A model generated the notes under the pieces. That model was not told where the DNA came from. It searched no databases and saw only the letters and a program-made list of their open reading frames with translations. Below, piece after piece: positions 58,470 to 64,000 of a stretch of DNA of 64,000 nucleotides. Made by a program: the position numbers and the translations under genes. The stretch comes from Actinomycetes bacterium (GTDB lineage Bacteria > Actinomycetota > Acidimicrobiia > Acidimicrobiales > Acidimicrobilacustridaceae): the NCBI GenBank assembly GCA_029782145.1, contig JAKOVH010000032.1, forward strand, positions 248,001 through 312,000. The letters run 5' to 3'. Numbering within the stretch: the stretch's first letter is position 1; the number at the start of each line of letters is the position of its first letter.

Positions 58470-59672
58470 TCACGCGCCCGGCCGGATGCGGACCTGCGAG
58501 TAGCCCCGGACGGTGGAGGTGTGCTGGCGCACGACACCGTCGGGCACGACGTCCCAGGTGGGGAACCGCTTGAAGGTCTCCTCCAGCGCGATGCGGCCCT
58601 CGACGCGAGCGAGGTTGGCCCCCACGCAGTAGTGGATGCCGTAGCCGAACGAGACGTGCTGGCGGAACTGGCGGCGCACGTCGAAGCGGTCGGCGTCGGG
58701 GTACTCCCGCTCGTCGCGCCCGGCGCTGCCGGTGAGCAGCAGCACCTTCGACCCGGCCGGCACGGTGGTGCCGTGCAGCTCGACGTCGCGGGTCGTGGTG
58801 CGCCCCTGCACCGGCGAGGGCGCCTCGTAGCGCAGGAGCTCCTCGACGGCGTTGGCGATGACCTCGGGGTGGGCGACGAGGTCGGCCCGCTGATCGGGGT
58901 GGGCGGCCAGCAGCACCGCGGCGTTGCCGAGCAGCCGCATCACCGTCTCGGTGCCGGCGCTGAAGAGCAGCAGGGCGAAGTCGGTGGTCTCGTCGACGGT
59001 GAGGCGCCGCTCGCCGCCGTCCTCGTCGGTGATCGACGCCTGGCTGAGCACGCTCACCAGGTCGTCGCGGGGCGCCTCCGCCCGATCGGCCACCAGGCCA
59101 CGGAGGTACTCGCGCAGCGCCAGCTGGCAGGTGATGGACTTCTCGTTGAGCATCCCCACGCCCGGCTCGATGTGGAAGATGCCGTCGATGTTGTGGCGCT
59201 GCTCCTCCCGGTCCTCCTCGGGCACGCCGACCAGGCGGCTGATGACCCGCGACGGCACCTGGGCGGCGAAGTCCTGGACGTAGTCGAGCTCGTCGCGGCC
59301 CACGAGCGGGTCGAGCAGCTCGGTGCAGATCGCCCGGATGTCGTCCTCCAGGGCCGCCATGCGCCGTGGCGTGAACGCCCGCGACACGAGGGCCCGCAGG
59401 GTGGTGTGGGCGGGCGGGTCCATGAAGATGATCTGGCCCGTGCCGCTCATGTCGTTGCCCATCATCTCCAGCACGGTGCCGGAGGCGGAGCTGTAGGTGG
59501 CGGGGTCGCGGTGGGCGGCCTCGACGTCGGCGAAGCGGCTGAGGGCCCAGAACCCGAAGCGGTCGTTGCGGTAGAGGGGCGCCTCGTCGCGCATCCGCTT
59601 CCAGGTCGGGTGGGGATCGTCGTCGAGGTCGGTGTCGTAGGGATCCCAGTACAGCTCGGTCGTGGTCGGCAT
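58470..59672 (-). CDS. Cytochrome P450
   Basis: 400 residues, a soluble bacterial P450. Heme signature FGYGIHYCVGANLARVEGRI with the axial Cys, ExxR in EELLRYEAP, and I-helix LLLFSAGTETVMRLLG, where the usual AGxDTT is AGTETV. The opening LYWDPYDTDLDDDPHPTWKRMRDEAPLYRND is typical of actinobacterial P450s. Two electrons would come from a ferredoxin system not seen here. It probably hydroxylates the hydrophobic substrate catabolised by its neighbours. ATG at 59672 is the reasonable start; the open frame reaches 59864 without family support. Confidence 0.93.
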   Translation of the reverse strand: MPTTTELYWDPYDTDLDDDPHPTWKRMRDEAPLYRNDRFGFWALSRFADVEAAHRDPATYSSASGTVLEMMGNDMSGTGQIIFMDPPAHTTLRALVSRAFTPRRMAALEDDIRAICTELLDPLVGRDELDYVQDFAAQVPSRVISRLVGVPEEDREEQRHNIDGIFHIEPGVGMLNEKSITCQLALREYLRGLVADRAEAPRDDLVSVLSQASITDEDGGERRLTVDETTDFALLLFSAGTETVMRLLGNAAVLLAAHPDQRADLVAHPEVIANAVEELLRYEAPSPVQGRTTTRDVELHGTTVPAGSKVLLLTGSAGRDEREYPDADRFDVRRQFRQHVSFGYGIHYCVGANLARVEGRIALEETFKRFPTWDVVPDGVVRQHTSTVRGYSQVRIRPGA

Positions 59673-59762
59673 CAGTCCCCCGTCGGGTCGCCGCACGCGC
59701 ACGGCCCCCGTCGATCTATCGTCCGTGTCACCTCGGCGCCGAACGCCGGGCCAGTCCGGGAG

Positions 59763-59807
59763 GGACCGCCCCAGGGCGGTCCGTCGCACTGACATATACA
59801 GTATCCC
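59763..59807. promoter_or_regulatory. Divergent regulatory region of P450 and aldehyde dehydrogenase
   Basis: Two signals lie in the 181-base gap: an 8-bp inverted repeat GGACCGCC / GGCGGTCC at 59763-59782 with loop CCAG, and an AT-rich site GACATATACAGTATCCC at 59791-59807. The latter shares GTATATGT (reverse strand) with 53521-53529 and ATACT-N2-ATA with the site at the first GntR gene. It may be bound by one or both GntR/FCD paralogues. Confidence 0.55.
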
Positions 59808-59853
59808 ACGCGTTGCACGCCGGTCTCGGGCGTGCCTGAGGAGGGGGACCCCC

Positions 59854-61326
59854 ATGACCGACATGTGGCACGAGGAGCGGCTCTACATCGACGGCGAGCT
59901 CGTCGACGCGGAGGGCGGCAAGGTCTACGACAACGTCAACCCGGCCAACGAGGAGGTCATCGGCGTCTCCGCCGACGCCTCCGGCGACGACCTGCGCCGG
60001 GCCATCGCCGCCGCCAAGCGGGCGTTCTACGAGAGCGACTGGACCACCAACGTCGAGCTGCGTGCCCGCTGCCTGCGCCAGCTCCACGAAGCCATCCAGA
60101 AGCACCACGACGACTTCGTCGAGATGACCATCGCCGAGGTGGGCGCGCCGCGCATGCTCATGAGCGGCCCCCAGCTCGACGCCCCGCTCGCCTACCTGCC
60201 GTTCTACGCCGACCTGGCCGAGCGCTACGAGTGGACCGTCGACCTGGGCCGGGCCGAGACCATGGCCGGGCCCGCCCACCGGTGGGTCGAGAAGGAGCCG
60301 GCGGGCGTCGTGGCCGCCATCACCCCGTGGAACTACCCGAACCAGATCAACCTGGCCAAGACCGCTCCGGCGCTGGCGGCCGGCTGCACGGTGGTGCTCA
60401 AGCCGGCACCCGACACCCCCTGGACCGGCCTGGCCCTCGGCCGCCTGGCCGCCGAGTACACCGACATCCCCGCCGGCGTGCTCAACGTGGTCACGTCCTC
60501 CGACAAGGCCATCGGTGAGATCCTCAGCACCTCGCCCGACGTCGACATGGTCAGCTTCACCGGCTCCACCGCCACCGGCCGGCGGATCATGGCGGCCGGC
60601 GCCGAGACCATCAAGCGGGTGTTCCTCGAGCTGGGCGGCAAGTCGGCCCACATCGTGCTCGACGACGTGGAGGACATGGGCTCGGCCGTCGGCGCCGCCG
60701 CCTTCGGCGTGTGCACCCATGGCGGGCAGGGCTGCGCCACCAGCACCCGCCTGCTCGTCCCCCGCTCCCGCTACGAGGAGGGCGTGGAGGCCGCCGCCGC
60801 CCTCATCGGCATGCTGCCCTACGGCGACCCCCAGGAGCCGGGCAACATGACCGGGCCCATCGTCAACCGGCCCCAGCTCGAGAAGATCGACGGCATGGTG
60901 CAGCGGGCCAAGGAGCAGGGCGCCCGCTGCGTCGTGGGCGGCGGCATCGCCACCCAGTTCGAGAAGGGCTTCTGGTTCCAGCCCACGCTGCTCGCCGACG
61001 TCACCAACGACATGGAGATCGCCCGCGACGAGATCTTCGGCCCGGTGCTCGTGGTCATCCCCTACGAGGACGACGACGACGCCGTGCGCATCGCCAACGA
61101 CTCCATCTTCGGCCTGTCCGGCGGCGTCACCGGCGCCGACCGCGAGCGCGCCCTGGGCGTCGCCCGGCGCATCCGCACCGGCACCATGTCGCTCAACGGC
61201 GGCCTCTGGTACGGCGCCGACGTGCCCTTCGGCGGCTACAAGCAGTCGGGGATCGGCCGGGAGATGGGTGTCGCCGGCTTCGAGGAGTACCTCGAGCAGA
61301 AGGCCATCGCCGAAGCCGTCTCGTGA
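59854..61326 (+). CDS. Aldehyde dehydrogenase (NAD(P)+-dependent)
   Basis: 490 residues of the ALDH superfamily. NAD-binding and catalytic elements appear in order: VVAAITPWNYPNQINLAKTAPALAAGCTVVLKPA, FTGSTATGRRIM, LELGGKSAHIVLDD, catalytic Cys in THGGQGCATSTRLLVP and EIFGPVLVVIPYEDDDDAVRIAND. It oxidises an aldehyde from P450 or alcohol-dehydrogenase chemistry to an acid. ATG at 59854 follows GAGGAGGGGG. It is coupled to the next gene by a GTGA overlap and shares a promoter region with the P450. Confidence 0.93.
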   Translation: MTDMWHEERLYIDGELVDAEGGKVYDNVNPANEEVIGVSADASGDDLRRAIAAAKRAFYESDWTTNVELRARCLRQLHEAIQKHHDDFVEMTIAEVGAPRMLMSGPQLDAPLAYLPFYADLAERYEWTVDLGRAETMAGPAHRWVEKEPAGVVAAITPWNYPNQINLAKTAPALAAGCTVVLKPAPDTPWTGLALGRLAAEYTDIPAGVLNVVTSSDKAIGEILSTSPDVDMVSFTGSTATGRRIMAAGAETIKRVFLELGGKSAHIVLDDVEDMGSAVGAAAFGVCTHGGQGCATSTRLLVPRSRYEEGVEAAAALIGMLPYGDPQEPGNMTGPIVNRPQLEKIDGMVQRAKEQGARCVVGGGIATQFEKGFWFQPTLLADVTNDMEIARDEIFGPVLVVIPYEDDDDAVRIANDSIFGLSGGVTGADRERALGVARRIRTGTMSLNGGLWYGADVPFGGYKQSGIGREMGVAGFEEYLEQKAIAEAVS

Positions 61327-62573
61327 TCACCGACGAGGGCATCGCGCACCTCCGTCGCCGCATCGGGGTGGCGCGCCCGCACAGCGCGCCGCCCCGGTAC
61401 CTCAGCCCCAACGAGGACGCCTTCCGCCACGTGGCGCTGGCCTACGGCGACGACAACCCGCTGTGGTGCGATCCCTCGTACGGCCGCGGGACCAGGTGGG
61501 GCGCGGCCATCGCCCCGCCCCACCTGGTCGGGGGCGACACCCTCATCGGCGAGGACGAGGTCACCCGGCTCGAGGGCGAGGTCCGCGAGCTGATGAAGGG
61601 CGATCCCCTCGGCGGTGTGCACGCCTTCTACTCAGGGTCCTACCGCGAGTGGTGGAACCCGCTGCTGCCGGGCACCCAGGTCACCCGCCGCAACGCGCTG
61701 GTGGGCGTGATCGAGAAGGAGGGGCAGTTCGCCGGGCGGGCCGTGCACGAGTGGTTCGGCGAGGTGTTCGGCGCCAAGGGCGGGCCCATGCTCTCGGGCC
61801 AGTACCGCCTGATGATCCGCGCCGAGCGGGAGAAGGCGCGGGAGCGCAAGGCCAACGTCGGCATCGAGATCGAGCCCTACACCGACGAGCAGATCGACGC
61901 CATCGAGGAGGCCGTGCTCGGCGAGCGCGACCGCCGGCGGGGCGCCGAGCCGCGCTGGTGGGAGGACGTCGACGAGGGCGACGAGCTGCCACAGCTGGTG
62001 AAGGGCCCGCTGCGGGTCACCGACATGATCGTGTGGCACGCCGGGGTGGGCATGGGCCTCTACGGCGTGTCGGCGCTGCGCCAGAACGTCGACCACCACC
62101 GGCGCATGCCCAAGTTCTTCAAGCGCGACCGGCTCAACATCCCGGACGTGCAGCAGCGACTCCACTGGGACGACGAGTGGGCCCAGCGGGCCGGCAACCC
62201 GGCGTCGTACGACTACGGGCGCATGCGCGAGGTGTGGCTCATCCACCTGTGCACCGACTGGATGGGCGACGACGCCTGGCTCTGGAAGCTCGACTGCCAG
62301 TTCCGCAAGTTCAACTACGTGGGCGACACGCACTGGATGAAGGGCCGGGTCACCCGCAAGTACCTGGCCGAGGGCGACCGGCCGGCGGTCGACCTGGAGA
62401 TCTGGGGGGAGAACCAGCGCGGCGACGTCACCACGCCGGGCCACGCCTCGATCCTGCTGCCGTCGCGCGAGCACGGGGCGGTGCGCCTGCCCGACGTGCC
62501 CGGCGGCGCCACCACCTGCCAGGGCACCCTCGACGCGCTGGCCGAGCGCTTCGCCGAGCGCGGCGGCGCCTGA
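61323..62573 (+). CDS. MaoC-like double hot-dog hydratase
   Basis: 416 residues. The N-terminal half resembles the FAS1-type MaoC N domain (YLSPNEDAFRHVALAYGDDNPLWCDPSYGRGTRWGAAIAPPHLV), and the C-terminal half has WWEDVDEGDELPQLVKGPLRVTDMIVWHAG and FNYVGDTHWMKGRVTRKYLAEGDRPAVDLEIWGENQRGDVTTPGHASILLP. Two hot-dog domains in one chain suggest an enoyl-CoA hydratase for bulky substrates, as for sterol side chains, although the usual catalytic Asp/His pair cannot be placed with certainty. GTG at 61323 overlaps the ALDH stop, so dehydrogenase and hydratase are made together. Confidence 0.8.
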   Translation: MITDEGIAHLRRRIGVARPHSAPPRYLSPNEDAFRHVALAYGDDNPLWCDPSYGRGTRWGAAIAPPHLVGGDTLIGEDEVTRLEGEVRELMKGDPLGGVHAFYSGSYREWWNPLLPGTQVTRRNALVGVIEKEGQFAGRAVHEWFGEVFGAKGGPMLSGQYRLMIRAEREKARERKANVGIEIEPYTDEQIDAIEEAVLGERDRRRGAEPRWWEDVDEGDELPQLVKGPLRVTDMIVWHAGVGMGLYGVSALRQNVDHHRRMPKFFKRDRLNIPDVQQRLHWDDEWAQRAGNPASYDYGRMREVWLIHLCTDWMGDDAWLWKLDCQFRKFNYVGDTHWMKGRVTRKYLAEGDRPAVDLEIWGENQRGDVTTPGHASILLPSREHGAVRLPDVPGGATTCQGTLDALAERFAERGGA

Positions 62574-62613
62574 GCGCCCGCACCCCCACTGCTCGAACCG
62601 GCCCCCCACTGCT

Positions 62614-62665
62614 CGTTCTTGTGCCCGTTTCTGTCCCTGGAGGGACAGAAACGGGCACAAGAACG
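62614..62665. repeat. Palindromic element, copy G: perfect 25-bp stem
   Basis: CGTTCTTGTGCCCGTTTCTG... at 62614-62638 pairs at all 25 positions with 62641-62665; the core from GTTCTT to AAGAAC is 50 bases. It lies 41 bases after the MaoC gene and 16 before the end of the convergent SDR. Relative to copy F, several interior bases changed on both arms in step. Confidence 0.92.
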
Positions 62666-62680
62666 GGGTGGGGGAGGCGG

Positions 62681-63478
62681 CTAGGTGAAGTCGGAGCCGC
62701 CGTCGACGTTGATGTCGGCACCCGTCATGTAGCTGTTGCGCCGTGACGCCACGAAGGCGATGACCGGCCCGATCTCGTCCGGGTCGCCGGCGCGGGGCAG
62801 GTAGGCCGGGTGCCCGAAGTGCTCCTCGATGCCGCGCATGCACGCGTAGAGGTCGTCGGGGTCGATGCCGACGCTGCGGGCCCAGCCCTTGAAGTTCTCG
62901 GTGGCGAAGCTGCCCGGCGACACCGTGTTGACCAGGATCTCGTCGGGCGCCAGCGACTGCGAGAGGTTCTTGGTGACGCTGGTGACCATGGCCTTGGCCG
63001 CGGTGTAGGCCACCAGGCCCGGGCTCTGGCGCTTGGTCGAATGGGCCGACACGTTGACGATGCGGGCCCATCCGGCGGCGCGCAGCAGCGGCAGGGCGGC
63101 CCGCACGCAGCGGATCATGCCCATGGCGCCCAGGTCGATCATCGCCTGCCAGTCGTCGTCGGTGAGCTGCTCGAAGGGCCCACCGGCACCCGGGCCGGTG
63201 GCGTTCACCAAGATGTTGAGCTCACCACCCCATCGCTCACCGATCTGCGCGAAGGCGGCCCGCACCTCCTCGTAGCTGGTGATGTCGGCCCGCAGGCCCA
63301 CCGCGTCGGGCGCGCCCAGCTCGAGCAGGCGCGCCACGGTGGCGTCGATGTCGGCCTGGGTGCGGGCCAGCACGGCGACGTTGGCGCCGTCGGCGGCGAA
63401 GCACTCCGCCGCGCTGCGGCCCATGCCCTGCGTGCCGCCCTGCACCACGGCCTTGGCACCGGCCAGTCCGAGATCCAC
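62681..63478 (-). CDS. Short-chain dehydrogenase/reductase (SDR)
   Basis: 265 residues from GTG with GGGGGAGCA directly upstream. Cofactor loop AVVQGGTQGMGRSAAECFAADG, LVNATGPGAGG, catalytic Ser in IVNVSAHSTKRQS and Tyr-Lys in LVAYTAAKAMVTSVT, closing SYMTGADINVDGGSDFT. It resembles FabG-like and beta-oxidation-associated SDRs. It follows the partial ligase gene on the same strand (91-base gap) and ends next to palindromic element copy G. Confidence 0.88.
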   Translation of the reverse strand: MDLGLAGAKAVVQGGTQGMGRSAAECFAADGANVAVLARTQADIDATVARLLELGAPDAVGLRADITSYEEVRAAFAQIGERWGGELNILVNATGPGAGGPFEQLTDDDWQAMIDLGAMGMIRCVRAALPLLRAAGWARIVNVSAHSTKRQSPGLVAYTAAKAMVTSVTKNLSQSLAPDEILVNTVSPGSFATENFKGWARSVGIDPDDLYACMRGIEEHFGHPAYLPRAGDPDEIGPVIAFVASRRNSYMTGADINVDGGSDFT

Positions 63479-63507
63479 TGCTCCCCCTCCCGCCGGGCGG
63501 GCCCGGT

Positions 63508-63547
63508 CGTCGTTCGTCGTCGGTCGTCGTCGTTCGTCATCGGTCGG
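63508..63547. repeat. Simple GTCGTC-type repeat
   Basis: A stretch built of GTCGTCGTTCGTCGTCG and a near copy fills the gap between the SDR start and the ligase stop. It looks like slippage-derived low-complexity DNA; no function is apparent. Confidence 0.5.
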
Positions 63548-63569
63548 GGCCGGCGGTCGCCGGCCCCGC

Positions 63570-64000
63570 TCACTCGTAGCTGCTCGCCAGCTCCCGGCGC
63601 AGCACCTTGCCCACCTCGCTGCGGGGCAGGGCGTCGACCCACCGGAACGCGGCCGGCACCTTGTAGGGCACCAGGTGCTCACGGCAGTGGGCGACCAGCT
63701 CGTCGTCGGCGACGGTGTCGCCCACCAGGAACGCCACCGGCACCTCCCCCAGCCGGTCGTCGGGCACCCCGACCACGGCGGCCTCGCGCACCGCGGGGTG
63801 CAGGCGCAGCACCTCCTCGACCGCGTCGGGGAACACCTTGTTGCCGCCCCGGTTGATGAGGTCGCTGGCCCGTCCCTCGATCCACACGAAGCCGTCGTCG
63901 TCGATGCGGGCCAGGTCGCCGGTGTCGATGAAGCCCTCGGCGTCGCGCCGCTCGTCGATGCCGACCGCGGCGTTGGGTGGGCGCACCAGCAGGTGGGCCT
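63570..64000 (-). CDS. AMP-forming acyl-CoA synthetase, C-terminal part (partial at window edge)
   Basis: The last ~143 codons of an ANL-superfamily ligase; the rest lies right of 64000. Visible are GFIDTGDLARIDDDGFVWIEGRASDLINRGGNKVFPDAVEEVLRLHPAVREAAVVGVPDDRLGEVPVAF and the catalytic Lys near the end in RSEVGKVLRRELASSYE. The GRASDLINRGGNKVFP hinge is typical of acyl-CoA and long-chain-acid ligases. It is the third such ligase in the window and, being upstream of the SDR on the same strand, probably activates the substrate for the same pathway. Confidence 0.88.
   Translation of the reverse strand, partial: AHLLVRPPNAAVGIDERRDAEGFIDTGDLARIDDDGFVWIEGRASDLINRGGNKVFPDAVEEVLRLHPAVREAAVVGVPDDRLGEVPVAFLVGDTVADDELVAHCREHLVPYKVPAAFRWVDALPRSEVGKVLRRELASSYE

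Overview
The window is very GC-rich, gene-dense bacterial chromosome. Frequent GTG starts, a mycothiol-dependent enzyme homologue, CrgA and the block crgA-trpG-pknB-pbpA-ftsW/rodA-pstP-fhaB-fhaA-tRNA-Leu mark it as an actinobacterium. The block matches mycobacterial order apart from a missing pknA. Many acyl-CoA enzymes, amidohydrolase-2 proteins and SDRs, plus short versions of FhaA and the kinase, make a member of Acidimicrobiia (Iamia/Ilumatobacter-like) my best guess; that is inference. I see no rRNA, CRISPR array, insertion sequence or phage genes.

Layout. 1-9.0 kb: partial amidohydrolase with a clear operator-promoter, TrmH-type methyltransferase, cyclopropane synthase, mycothiol-type and DUF72 proteins, then a minus-strand operon of Ca2+-type P-ATPase, zinc-ribbon protein, M48 protease and PGPGW membrane protein. 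9.2-16.4 kb: a TrkA/CeoB-CeoC pair, GH15 hydrolase, zwf, histidine phosphatase, thiolase and a small zinc-ribbon membrane protein. 16.5-25.5 kb: a duplicated-domain protein and the cell-division/Ser-Thr-kinase block ending in tRNA-Leu(CAG). 25.6-32.8 kb: SnoaL-like and NmrA-like proteins, GH38 alpha-mannosidase with an anchored partner, and a GAF-SpoIIE-HATPase/STAS stress module. 32.8-45.3 kb: lipid/CoA catabolism (GntR regulator, two amidohydrolases, DUF427-thioesterase fusion, mmsA, and a five-gene operon of two split acyl-CoA dehydrogenase pairs around an enoyl-CoA hydratase). 45.4-50.1 kb: heterodimeric ABC exporter with a TetR regulator and operator. 50.2-64 kb: a second catabolic region (four SDRs, second GntR, three acyl-CoA ligases, P450, aldehyde dehydrogenase, MaoC-type hydratase, leaderless type-1 binding protein).

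How the genes work together. The kinase PknB, phosphatase PstP and FHA proteins would control the adjacent SEDS/PBP pair and CrgA, coupling phosphorylation to wall growth. The catabolic blocks contain the steps expected for activating a bulky carboxylic acid or sterol-like side chain (ligases), oxidising it (acyl-CoA dehydrogenases, hydratases, SDRs, thiolase) and clearing aldehyde products (aldehyde dehydrogenases, P450). The substrate cannot be read from sequence.

The most unusual signal is a dispersed family of 50-51-base intergenic palindromes. Two core types share ends of the form GTTCT(G/T)GTG...CAC(C/A)AGAAC. Their interiors differ between copies but stay self-complementary. Seven copies and one shorter relative (34926) occur here. 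Most follow a gene end, but two sit in divergent promoter regions, so they are not simply terminators.
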